In this document: positions 43,655-51,532 of the stretch, piece by piece
Layout: each line of letters opens with the position of its first letter
Position numbering within the stretch: position 1 is the stretch's first letter
NCBI GenBank assembly: GCA_041485285.1
Contig: JBGPJF010000002.1
Location: forward strand, 1-64,000
Origin: DATEUP01 sp041485285
Lineage (GTDB): Archaea > Thermoplasmatota > DTKX01 > DATEUP01
Direction of reading: 5' to 3'
Length of the DNA: 64,000 nt
Notes under the pieces: model-generated
The model's input: the letters and a program-made list of their open reading frames with translations, nothing else
Told to the model about the DNA's origin: nothing
Database searches by the model: none
Program-made: the position numbers and the translations under genes

Positions 43655-44151
43655 CGGCCCTTGCCGGCCTTGGGCGCGGTTTTCGCGGCCTTTTCTTTCG
43701 CCGGCTTTTCCCTGCTGCCGGCCGCCCCTGCGAAGCTCTCGAGCGGGCGCTCCGTGCGCACTGCGATCGTGGGCGCCATGCCGAGGACTTCTTCGTAGGC
43801 GAGCACCGCCATCTTCTCGGCGGCCCGGATGTCGTCTTCCGTGTCAAGGGGGACGAGCACCCACCCTTCGCGGTGCGCTCCCTGGTGCATGCGTTCGCGA
43901 AGGCCCGTCCCGCCCTCCCGCTGCGACCCCGGGCGGGGCGCGCGGACATCGACGAGCGCCTTGCCGTGCTCCACGATGATCGCCGCGAACTCGTGGCCGC
44001 GCGCGAAGAAGTACCGGCGGTTGTCCTCCTCCTTGGAGGTCGTCTCGGCAAACGAAAGGAGCCGCTGGGTGAGCGCCTCGACGCGGGCGCGCGCCGCGGG
44101 GTCCACGAGCCGCGGCTCGAACTCCTCGTCCTTGTCGGAGGGGCGCTTCAT
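43651..44151 (-). CDS. Hypothetical protein with Lys/Ala-rich tail, 166 aa
   Basis: Convergent with the second NosD/PKD gene; the stops overlap by 4 bp. Residues 1-130 are globular, with YFFARGHEFAAIIVEHGKAL and GWVLVPLDTEDDIRAAEKMAV as notable segments. The last 30 residues are Lys/Ala/Pro-rich (EKPAKEKAAKTAPKAGKGR), like tails that contact nucleic acid. No family is recognised and no membrane segment is present. Function unknown. Confidence 0.65.
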   Translation of the reverse strand: MKRPSDKDEEFEPRLVDPAARARVEALTQRLLSFAETTSKEEDNRRYFFARGHEFAAIIVEHGKALVDVRAPRPGSQREGGTGLRERMHQGAHREGWVLVPLDTEDDIRAAEKMAVLAYEEVLGMAPTIAVRTERPLESFAGAAGSREKPAKEKAAKTAPKAGKGR

Positions 44152-44195
44152 TCAAGAGGCGCCACCGGGCGGGCGCAAGATAAAGGAGTCGCCAT

Positions 44196-45350
44196 TCATT
44201 TCCGGGAACGCTTAAGCGAGAGCCTGGCTGCCGCGAAGAAGAGGGCTCCAAACGCGGCAAGCGCGGCGAGGTAAGGGGCGAGGTGGTCGAGGCCCCAGCC
44301 GCGGATCATGACGGAGCGCAGGCCCTCGACTTCGTAGGTGGTGGGGAGTCCCCACGAGACCGGCCGCAACCAGGACGGGATGGCTTCGACGGGCCAGAAG
44401 ATCCCCGACAGCAAGAACACCGGCAGGATGAGGAACGGAAGGAACTGGATGGCCTGCGCCTCGGTCCTTGCCGCCGACGAGAGCAGGATGCCGAGCCCCT
44501 GGGAGGCGACGGCAAGCAGGGCGATGAACACGAAAGCGAGGATCAGCGACCCGACGATTGCGATCCCAAACACGAGGACGGCGACGGTGACAAGCACGGC
44601 CGCTTGGATCACGGCCACCAGCGAGTAGGCAAGCGAGTAGCCGAGCACCATCTCGCCCTCCGTGAGCGGCGAGGCCCCGAGCCGGTCGAGCGTCCCTGAC
44701 GCGCGCTCCTGGACGAAGCTCGTGATCGTGAGGAGGATGGTGAGGAAGAACACGGCGAAGGTCATCACGCCGGGGATGAGGAAGTCGGCGAATTTCGCCC
44801 CCTCGCCGTAGACGGGGTGGCTGTCGTCGAGGCGGACGGGGGCAGGCCGGCCGAGTTCTTCGACGGCCTTGAGGAGGGCCTCGGCGACCGCGCGTTCGAT
44901 GTCGCCCGCGACATTCACGTTGCTGCGGTCGAGGCGCAGCTCGAGCGCGGTGTTGCCCGTGGCGTTCGAGCCTGCCAGCGAAGCAAAGGCGTCGTGGGTG
45001 AAGTTGGCCGGGATGATGATGGCGGCCCGCGCCTCGCCCCGCTCGACATAGGCGGTCGCGGTGGCGTTGGTGTCCTTGGAGGGGTCAAGCAGGATGATTC
45101 GGAGCAAGTGGGTGTCGAGGTGGGCGACGATGGAGGCCCCCATGTCGCGGGTCGTCCCATTGGGGAGCGTGTACGGGGTGTCGAGGTTGAGGACGGCCAC
45201 AGGGACGTCGGTGACATCGCCCGAGAAGGCGATGCCGAACACGAACATAGCCATGATGGGAGCAAACAGGATCATCCCCATCGACCGGCGGTCGTGCCGG
45301 ATGCCGCGCAGGACGCGGCGCGAGACGGCAAGCGTCCTTCGTGCGTTCAA
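44196..45350 (-). CDS. ABC-2 type transporter permease with large extracellular loop
   Basis: A 384-residue exporter permease with one N-terminal helix (about 22-43), a large outward loop (about 45-190), then five helices. The loop holds several NxT sequons, and LTITSFVQERASGTLDRLGASPL is the conserved ABC-2 cytoplasmic loop, followed in sequence by TEGEMVLGYSLAYS. This is the YhgE/NatB-like ABC-2 layout. TTG start overlaps the ATPase stop (TTGA). Substrate unknown. Confidence 0.88.
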   Translation of the reverse strand: MNARRTLAVSRRVLRGIRHDRRSMGMILFAPIMAMFVFGIAFSGDVTDVPVAVLNLDTPYTLPNGTTRDMGASIVAHLDTHLLRIILLDPSKDTNATATAYVERGEARAAIIIPANFTHDAFASLAGSNATGNTALELRLDRSNVNVAGDIERAVAEALLKAVEELGRPAPVRLDDSHPVYGEGAKFADFLIPGVMTFAVFFLTILLTITSFVQERASGTLDRLGASPLTEGEMVLGYSLAYSLVAVIQAAVLVTVAVLVFGIAIVGSLILAFVFIALLAVASQGLGILLSSAARTEAQAIQFLPFLILPVFLLSGIFWPVEAIPSWLRPVSWGLPTTYEVEGLRSVMIRGWGLDHLAPYLAALAAFGALFFAAARLSLKRSRK

Positions 45351-46093
45351 GGCGCGGCCCCCTCGTTGCGGCGGACGACGGCCAGGAAGGCGTCCTCGAG
45401 GGACTTGGTGGCGGTTTGCTGCAGCAGGTCATCGGGCGGGCCCTCGGCCACGATCTTCCCGGAGCGCACGAACCCGACGCGGTCGCAGCGGCGCGCCTCG
45501 TCGATGTAGTGGGTCGTGATGAGGATGGACTTGCCAAGGGCCTTCAGCTCCCCGAAGTGCTCCCAGAAGGAGGCGCGCAGCTCGGGGTCGATGCCCACCG
45601 TCGGCTCGTCGAGGATGAGGAGGTCGGGGTCGTGCACCATCGCGGCGGCAATGGAAGTGCGCCGCACCATGCCGCCCGACAGGTTGCGGACGACCTCCCT
45701 CTGGCGCTCTTCGAGGTGAGCAAACGTGAGGACGTGCCTGAAGCGCTCTTCCCACCGGGCACGGTCCAGCCCGAAGATGTCGGCAAACAGCTCGAGGTTT
45801 TCGCGGACGGTGAGGTCGCGGTAGAGGGCGGGCTCCTGGGGGACAAACCCCACGCGGTGGATCACCGAGCGCGGGGGGGCGTCGACCCCGAACACCTGCG
45901 CGCGGCCGCTGTCGAGCCGCGTCAAGCCCAGGAGCGCGCGGATGGCCGTCGTCTTGCCGGCGCCGTTCGGCCCGAGGAACCCGTAGAGTTCCCCGCGGTC
46001 GACGCGCAGCGTGAGGCCGTCGAGCGCGCGCACCGTCCCGAAGGATTTGACCGCCCCCTCTAGCGAAACGGCCGGAGCGCTCTCGGCGGCCAT
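45347..46093 (-). CDS. ABC transporter ATP-binding protein
   Basis: A 248-residue ATPase, partner of the permease immediately downstream. Walker A GPNGAGKTTA, Q-loop GFVPQEPALY, signature NLSGGMVRRTSIA, Walker B LLILDEPTVGIDP and the H-loop LITTHYIDEARRCD are all intact. The C-terminal LLQQTATKSLEDAFLAVV is usual for ABC-2 exporters. It overlaps the permease by 4 bp. Unlike the MarR-linked exporter there is no dedicated regulator beside it. Confidence 0.93.
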   Translation of the reverse strand: MAAESAPAVSLEGAVKSFGTVRALDGLTLRVDRGELYGFLGPNGAGKTTAIRALLGLTRLDSGRAQVFGVDAPPRSVIHRVGFVPQEPALYRDLTVRENLELFADIFGLDRARWEERFRHVLTFAHLEERQREVVRNLSGGMVRRTSIAAAMVHDPDLLILDEPTVGIDPELRASFWEHFGELKALGKSILITTHYIDEARRCDRVGFVRSGKIVAEGPPDDLLQQTATKSLEDAFLAVVRRNEGAAP

Positions 46094-46137
46094 CGCAACA
46101 ACTCCGGGGGCGAAACGCGCGGGCCTCTACTTGACCC

Positions 46138-47067
46138 TCACTCACGAGGGAGCTCGGAGGCTGCCTCGCGCCCCTTGAGGCCGGAGGCGTGGACGAGCAG
46201 GGAGGCCAGGACGACGAGCGCGCCCCCGACCCACTGCAAGGCCCCGAGCTGTTCGCCGAGGACCGCAAAGGCCAAGATGACGGTGACCACGGGTTCGAGG
46301 GTGCCGATCACGCCCGCGCGGGCCGCCCCGATCAGGCGCAGCCCCTTGAGGAAGAGGAGGATCGGCAGGAGCGTGGCCACGACCGCGAGCGCGATGGCGT
46401 ACCCGATCGAGTCCAAGGGGGCGCCAAGGGGGAGGTTTCCCGTCAATGCCGCCGCTGCGAGGAATCCGGCTGCCGACCCGAGGAACACGTGCGCGGCGAC
46501 GGACTCCGGGTTGAGGGTGGCCGTCGTCTTGCGCGCGGCGACCACATAGATCGCGTATCCACAGGCCGCCGCCAGAATCAACACCACGCCCCGGCCGTCG
46601 ACAGTCCCCCCGACGAACCCCGAGGTGAGCGCGGTCCCGACGAAGCCGAGGCCGAGGGCTGCGAGAACGGGGTAGGTGATGTGCTCGCGCAGGAAGACGA
46701 ACGCGAAGAGCGCGATCCACAGCGGGAAGGTGTTGAACAGCAAGCCCGTGGTGGAGGCGCTCACGGTTTGGAATCCCCAGAAGTACACGAAGCTCTGCGT
46801 GGCGTAGAGGAGGCCGAGACCGATCCCCAGCGCGCGCTCTTTGCGGGGTACCTTCAGCAAATCGCGGCGCGTGAGCGCGAGCGCCGCCCACATCAGCAGC
46901 GCCGCGATGCCGTAGCGAAGCACGAGGAGCGGGAGCGGCGCGATGCCCGTAGCGTAGGCAAGCTTCGCGAGAATGACCAGCGTGCCGTAAAGCACGCCCG
47001 CGGTGGCGACAAGGAGGACGCCCGCGGAGAAGCCCGGCGGCCGTTTGGTTGAATCCGTTGGCGCCAC
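46138..47067 (-). CDS. EamA/DMT-family transporter
   Basis: A 309-residue membrane protein with ten hydrophobic helices in two EamA halves of about 140 residues. The first half has ILAKLAYATGIAPLPLLVLRY and SASTTGLLFNTFPLW, the second AARAGVIGTLEPVVTVILAF with LGEQLGALQWVGG, as in drug/metabolite exporters. Substrate unknown. GTG start. Confidence 0.88.
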   Translation of the reverse strand: MAPTDSTKRPPGFSAGVLLVATAGVLYGTLVILAKLAYATGIAPLPLLVLRYGIAALLMWAALALTRRDLLKVPRKERALGIGLGLLYATQSFVYFWGFQTVSASTTGLLFNTFPLWIALFAFVFLREHITYPVLAALGLGFVGTALTSGFVGGTVDGRGVVLILAAACGYAIYVVAARKTTATLNPESVAAHVFLGSAAGFLAAAALTGNLPLGAPLDSIGYAIALAVVATLLPILLFLKGLRLIGAARAGVIGTLEPVVTVILAFAVLGEQLGALQWVGGALVVLASLLVHASGLKGREAASELPRE

Positions 47068-47117
47068 CGCTGGGGGGAAACAGTGAGCCTAAGGGTCTTG
47101 AGCCCTCGCGCGCGCCG

Positions 47118-47240
47118 CTAGTAGGTCTGCCACTCGCTCCGGATGGAGTTGAAGCGCTCGCGCGATCCGCAGCGCTTGCACGCCCGCGCGCCGCCTTCGG
47201 CGTAGTCCCACTTGTGACTGAACAGTCTGCAGGAAGCCAT
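47118..47240 (-). CDS. Small zinc-knuckle protein, 40 aa
   Basis: Forty codons, ATG to TAG, encode MASCRLFSHKWDYAEGG followed by a CKRCGS knuckle and FNSIRSEWQTY. The order Cys, Leu-Phe-x-His-Lys-Trp, then CxxCG resembles the small 'CxLFGHKW...CxRCG' proteins (DUF1660-like), so a structural zinc site of C/H/C/C type is likely. TATA-like CCTTAAAC at 47271-47278 on this strand gives a leader of about 9 nt. Function unknown. Confidence 0.7.
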   Translation of the reverse strand: MASCRLFSHKWDYAEGGARACKRCGSRERFNSIRSEWQTY

Positions 47241-47271
47241 GGTTAACGTACCTGGCGAGCCTGGCGCCCTG

Positions 47272-47278
47272 TTTAAGG
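47272..47278 (-). promoter_or_regulatory. TATA-like element of the 40-aa zinc-knuckle gene
   Basis: On the minus strand CCTTAAA lies about 35 nt upstream of the ATG at 47240, giving a predicted start near 47249. It is the only AT-rich block in the gap. Confidence 0.45.
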
Positions 47279-47346
47279 GTTACCTTCTTGTCGTAGGAAA
47301 GGTGACGGACATTTCGCCGACTGGCATGTTCGGCGGTGGAAGGAAA

Positions 47347-48741
47347 TCAGCGGCGCCTGGGGATCGGGCGCGAGGGGCGCGGCGCTACGCCGGGGCGCGC
47401 CGGACCGGGCGGAACCATGCCCGGGCGCGCAGGCCCCGCGGGGCGGGGCGCCAGGCCCGGCGCTACGCCGGGCCTTTGCGGCATCCCGGGAGCTCCCGGG
47501 CGGCCAGGCGCGCCGGGCCTACCCATCGGGCCGCTGCGTGGGCCGCCCTTCGCGAGCCGGAGTTGGGCAAGGCGCGCGGCGGCCGCCTGGCTTTGAACGG
47601 CGGCGCGACTTGGCAGGTACCAGCCGTAAATCACGCCGAGCGCGCCTGCAAGGACAACGGCAACCGCGATGAGGGGAATCAACCCCTTCAGCGGGTCGGT
47701 ATTTCCCCCGCAGTTTTCGGTGCAGCCGTTCTCGGGCCCGCCGCCGGCCCCGGGCGGCACGAAGACCGACAGCGTGCTGGTGGTGTCGCTGGAGCGCGTC
47801 TGGTTCTGGTCGTCGATGAACTGCCCCTGGACCGTGACGCGCCTCGTGATGTTCGTCTGGTTCCCAGCGGGCTTGAGGCTTACGATGGCCGAGACGTCCT
47901 GGCCGGGTTCAACGACATAGATCGGCTTGTCGGTTTGCATCGTCCAGTTCGTCGGCATCGTCGAGCTGTTGCGCAGCGATACGTTGGCGGTCTTTTCGCT
48001 GTCGCTGTGGATGGTGAGGGTGAAGCGCGCGGGGTCATCCGGGGTCCCGTTCTGCGACAGCTTGTCCGGCAGGAGCGTAATCTTGTAGAACGTGATGCCC
48101 CCCGTCAAGGTCGTCCCGCGCCCCGGCGTGAGGTGCGAAAGCATCGTGTCCTCGGTGATGGCGTCCCCGGCGTTGCGCTGCGACGCGGAGGTGACGCGGG
48201 CCCAGATCCCGTCGAGGGTGTCGCCGCGGGCCGGGTCGCCGACCTGCGCCTTGTCGACGGTCATCTGGATGATGGCGTCGTTCAGGATATAGAGGCCCGA
48301 GGGCGACCCTTGCGTGGTCTCATTGAGGATCGTCCCGCCCACGCCGTAGGCGACGAGGAACAGGTCGTAGGTCGCAAGCACCGCGCGCGGCCCGTGCATC
48401 GGCACCGTCGCGCGCGCCTCGTAAGAGAGGGTCCCTTGGGGGGTCGTGACATCGAAGAAAAACTCGTACATGATGACCGGGAGCGTCTGCCACTCGGGGT
48501 AAGGCGTGAACGCTTCGAGGGCCGCCATCTTGAGGTTCAGCTCGACGCCGCTTTCGGTCTCGTTGGTGACCCACCCCGCGACGAGGTCGCGGGCCGGCGC
48601 TTGGGATACGGCATCCCCCGACGAATCTTCCATGTCGGGGTCGGAGTCGGAGCCCTCGGCCGAAACGCCCATGGCAAGCAGCGGCGCTGCGACGAAAAAC
48701 GCCGCCAGCAAGAGGGCAAAGAGCGACTTTTGGCGGGCCAT
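47347..48741 (-). CDS. Membrane-anchored surface protein with Gly/Pro/Arg-rich cytoplasmic tail
   Basis: A 464-residue protein. A signal peptide (to about residue 28) precedes an acidic Asp/Ser-rich segment and a beta-rich ectodomain with sequons such as NQTNITRRV and a Gly/Cys linker (NGCTENCGG). A TM helix at about 351-374 is followed by about 90 residues made of RPGAPGRPGAPG-like tripeptides, collagen-like and strongly basic. By topology this tail is cytoplasmic. A GTTAAGTAG element near 48771-48779 precedes the ATG. Function unknown; the tail could bind nucleic acid or lipid headgroups (inference). Confidence 0.75.
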   Translation of the reverse strand: MARQKSLFALLLAAFFVAAPLLAMGVSAEGSDSDPDMEDSSGDAVSQAPARDLVAGWVTNETESGVELNLKMAALEAFTPYPEWQTLPVIMYEFFFDVTTPQGTLSYEARATVPMHGPRAVLATYDLFLVAYGVGGTILNETTQGSPSGLYILNDAIIQMTVDKAQVGDPARGDTLDGIWARVTSASQRNAGDAITEDTMLSHLTPGRGTTLTGGITFYKITLLPDKLSQNGTPDDPARFTLTIHSDSEKTANVSLRNSSTMPTNWTMQTDKPIYVVEPGQDVSAIVSLKPAGNQTNITRRVTVQGQFIDDQNQTRSSDTTSTLSVFVPPGAGGGPENGCTENCGGNTDPLKGLIPLIAVAVVLAGALGVIYGWYLPSRAAVQSQAAAARLAQLRLAKGGPRSGPMGRPGAPGRPGAPGMPQRPGVAPGLAPRPAGPARPGMVPPGPARPGVAPRPSRPIPRRR

Positions 48742-48808
48742 TTGGAACAGTCCGTCGAGGCGTCTTGAGCCTACTTAACGCTTTCCTAAACGACGGTGCT
48801 CTGGTTGT

Positions 48809-49339
48809 TCAGCGCGTCACGCCGTGACGCCGCCGCATGTCTTCTTCGGTCTGGGCCAGGCGTTGCATGAGGACGGCGACGAGCCCATCGAGGTAGACGA
48901 GCGCGGCCTCCTCAAAGACGGTACCGAGCGGGGCCATCGTCGCGGCTTCCTTGCCCGTGGCCACCGCGAGCAGCACGACCTCCGATCCCGTGGCCGCAAG
49001 CGGCGAGCCGGGCGCGGAGGTGAGCGCGAACACGGGCGCGCCGCCGGCGTGCGCGAGGTTCGCGTAGTCCACCGACGAGGGCGTGGCCCCCGTCCCGGAG
49101 ATGATGACCGCGCAGTCGCCCGGGCCCGGCGGGGTTGTGGGGTCGATGGACATCCGCACGATCGGCATCCCGAGGTGCTTGAGGCGCATCGTGAAACAGC
49201 GCGCGACGAACCCCGAGCGCCCCGCGCCGTAGAGGAAAATCCGCTTCGACGCGAGGATTCGGTCGACCACGCGCTTGGTGACTTTGGGGTCCACCCCTTC
49301 GACCGCGCGGCGGACCTCCTCGAGGAGGAACGCGTGCAC
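48809..49339 (-). CDS. hxlB: 6-phospho-3-hexuloisomerase (SIS domain)
   Basis: A 176-residue SIS-domain isomerase that interconverts 3-hexulose 6-phosphate and fructose 6-phosphate in the ribulose monophosphate pathway, which many archaea use to make ribulose 5-phosphate. IFLYGAGRSGFVARCFTMRL is the sugar-phosphate loop, VIISGTGATPSS the second, and PLGTVFEEAALVYLD followed by EEDMRRRH near the C terminus is a strong family signature with the catalytic His. The 3-hexulose-6-phosphate synthase partner is not in this window. GTG start. It follows the endonuclease IV-like gene by 36 nt. Confidence 0.85.
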   Translation of the reverse strand: MHAFLLEEVRRAVEGVDPKVTKRVVDRILASKRIFLYGAGRSGFVARCFTMRLKHLGMPIVRMSIDPTTPPGPGDCAVIISGTGATPSSVDYANLAHAGGAPVFALTSAPGSPLAATGSEVVLLAVATGKEAATMAPLGTVFEEAALVYLDGLVAVLMQRLAQTEEDMRRRHGVTR

Positions 49340-49375
49340 CTTGCGGGCGTCCGTGGGGGCAGCCCCCTCAAAGGC

Positions 49376-50515
49376 TCAGTGGGCCAAGACGGCCTTGCCG
49401 CGCGTGAGCTTCATCTCTTTGCGCAGCGCGAGCCGCTCGTAGATGACTTTCATGTACATCGCGTCGTGCTCCATGAGGGGCGAGGACGAGATGACGGTGA
49501 CATCGAAGTTGTTTTCGAGCATGCACTCCGCAAGCGGCTCGAAGCGCAGGTCGCCCTTTTTGATGGGGGTGTAGCGCCTCTCGTTGCCGCCCTCGTGCTG
49601 CACGCCGGAGAACTGCGTGTAGAACAGGTCCGTCTTCATGATTTCCTTCGTGCGGTCGAACACGTCCTGGAACTCTTCCTGGCGCTTCAGCAGCCCCTTC
49701 TCGCGGGCGTGGATGTGGGCGAAGTTGAGCACGGGCTGGCAGCGCTTGACCTTGTCGCAGACCTGCAGGACTTCGTCGAGTTGGCCGAACACCATCTGCT
49801 TGCCCGAGGTCTCGAGGCCGAGCCTCGCGCGGATCTTGCGGGCGGTGTAGGAGGTCTCGATTTCCTTGAGTTTGGCAAGGACGCTCTTCATGGCCTCGGC
49901 GCGCTCGGGCTGGTGGTAGAGGCCGAGGTGGGTGACGAGCAGTTTGGCCCCAAGCGCGTCGGCGACGACCCCTCCGTAGACGATCGCGTCCATCGACCGC
50001 GTCGCGACGTAGTCGTCGCCGAGGAGGTCCATGTAGTAGGGCGCGTGGATCGTGAGCGAGACATCGAGGTTGCGCGCAAGTTGGCCGGTGTCGGCGAGGT
50101 CCTGGTAGTCGGCCCCGACCGAAGTGTGGAGCACGCGCAGCATGTCGCCGGGCTCGATGGCGGCCTGCTCGTTGGGGACGGGGCGCACGGACGGCAGGGT
50201 GGGCGCGGCCGGCGGGGCCTCGACCTCTTCGGGCTCGGCCTTCCCCTTGGCCTTTCCCTTGGCCTTCGGCTTGACCGGCTTCCTCACCGGCTCCTCGGGC
50301 TCCTGCTCGCGCAGGACATCAACGATGATCTGCCCCTCGACTTCGCGGCGCTTCTTGCCGAACTCCTGCTCGTGCGCGTAGCGCTCTTCGACATTCACGC
50401 GGACGAACTGCAGTTCGATCGCATTGAGCCCCAAATTGTGAACATCCTCGACACCGTCACGTGGTGTCCTACCTTTACATGAGAGAGGAATTCCGCTGGG
50501 GCCGAATCGGATCAT
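49376..50515 (-). CDS. Endonuclease IV-like (AP endonuclease family 2) TIM-barrel protein with charged insertion
   Basis: A 379-residue protein. Metal-ligand motifs of the AP endonuclease 2 barrel are seen: SLTIHAPYY, LLVTHLGLYHQ, ARLGLETSGK, LNFAHIHAREKG and QFSGVQHEGG. Such enzymes cut DNA at abasic sites, though archaeal relatives are less studied. Residues about 70-112 are an insertion of Lys/Glu/Pro repeats (KPKAKGKAKGKAEPEEVEAP) not expected in the core. A TATA-like GTTTATAGG near 50558-50566 and a GGGGGG stretch precede the ATG. It heads the hxlB transcript. Confidence 0.8.
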   Translation of the reverse strand: MIRFGPSGIPLSCKGRTPRDGVEDVHNLGLNAIELQFVRVNVEERYAHEQEFGKKRREVEGQIIVDVLREQEPEEPVRKPVKPKAKGKAKGKAEPEEVEAPPAAPTLPSVRPVPNEQAAIEPGDMLRVLHTSVGADYQDLADTGQLARNLDVSLTIHAPYYMDLLGDDYVATRSMDAIVYGGVVADALGAKLLVTHLGLYHQPERAEAMKSVLAKLKEIETSYTARKIRARLGLETSGKQMVFGQLDEVLQVCDKVKRCQPVLNFAHIHAREKGLLKRQEEFQDVFDRTKEIMKTDLFYTQFSGVQHEGGNERRYTPIKKGDLRFEPLAECMLENNFDVTVISSSPLMEHDAMYMKVIYERLALRKEMKLTRGKAVLAH

Positions 50516-50690
50516 AAAAACGCCCCCCTGGGCAAGGGGCCGCGTATTGGAGAACCCCTATAAACTGATTGGCACGCGTGTTTTCGGGGCCTGGCTGGCG
50601 GCCCCGATGCCCGCAGTTTGACTGGCTCGCGCGCCAAAGATTACTAACGCCAACCCGGTTGGCCGAAACGCCGTTTGCGGGCAAGGGAGC

Positions 50691-51527
50691 GTGGGGCGGG
50701 TGTCGAGGAAGGGCCCGGCGGCAACGGGGGTGCCCATCAAGGTCGTGAAACTGGGTGGCTCCGTGATAACGGACAAGGACTGCGAGGTGCCGAAGCTGCG
50801 GGGCGAGGACCTCAAACGCCTGGCGCGCGAGGTGGTGTCGGCCGGCGGCGAAACGATCGTGCTGCACGGCGCGGGGTCGTTTGGCCACCCGGGCGCGCGG
50901 AAGTACAAGCTGGCCGAGGGGCTGAGCGGCCCCGACGCGGTGCGCGGGGCCGCCGAGGTGCGCGCGAGCGTCGGGCGGCTCAACACCTTCGTGCTCGAAG
51001 CGCTCACGGAAGCCGGCGCCCACCCGTGGCCCTTGCCGCCGTCGGCCGTCGCCACGATGCGCGAGGGCGCGTTCAAGCGGATGGACTGGGAGCTCTTCGA
51101 CGCCGCTCTGGGCCGCGGGCTCACCCCCGTTTCACACGGCGACGTCGTCCTCGACGACACGCTCGGCGTGTCCATCCTTTCGGCCGACGAGATCGCGCAG
51201 GCCCTCGCGCGCCACCTGCACCCCGCGCTCATGGTGTTCGCCGTCAATGTCGACGGCCTGTTTGACCGCGACCCGAATGCGCAGGGCGCGCGCCTCATCC
51301 AAACCTTGAAGGCGTCCGACAAGGTCTCCTTTGAGCAGGGAGCGTCGAAGGGCGCGGATGTCACCGGTGCGATGGCGGCGAAGCTGAAAGCGGCGCAGGC
51401 CATCGCTTTCGGGGGCGCGCGCGTGCGCATCGTGAACGGGCTTACGCCTGGCCGCGTCGCCGACGCCCTTGCGGGGAAGGACGTGGTGGGGACGCTGGTC
51501 GTGCCCCCCGGCGTCGTAGCGAGGTAA
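50691..51527 (+). CDS. ipk: Isopentenyl phosphate kinase
   Basis: Phosphorylates isopentenyl phosphate to isopentenyl diphosphate in the alternative archaeal mevalonate route. The amino acid kinase fold is seen in VVKLGGSVITDKD, IVLHGAGSFGHPGARKY and VSHGDVVLDDTLG; AVNVDGLFDRDP and GADVTGAMAAKLKAA complete it. The family His is in the HGAGSFGH stretch. 278 residues from a GTG at 50691; a GTG at 50730 would give the compact MPIKVVKLGGS start. It leads the Fni, prenyl synthase and GltX genes. TATA-like GATTACTAA lies near 50639-50647. Confidence 0.93.
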   Translation: MGRVSRKGPAATGVPIKVVKLGGSVITDKDCEVPKLRGEDLKRLAREVVSAGGETIVLHGAGSFGHPGARKYKLAEGLSGPDAVRGAAEVRASVGRLNTFVLEALTEAGAHPWPLPPSAVATMREGAFKRMDWELFDAALGRGLTPVSHGDVVLDDTLGVSILSADEIAQALARHLHPALMVFAVNVDGLFDRDPNAQGARLIQTLKASDKVSFEQGASKGADVTGAMAAKLKAAQAIAFGGARVRIVNGLTPGRVADALAGKDVVGTLVVPPGVVAR

Positions 51528-51532
51528 GCGCC

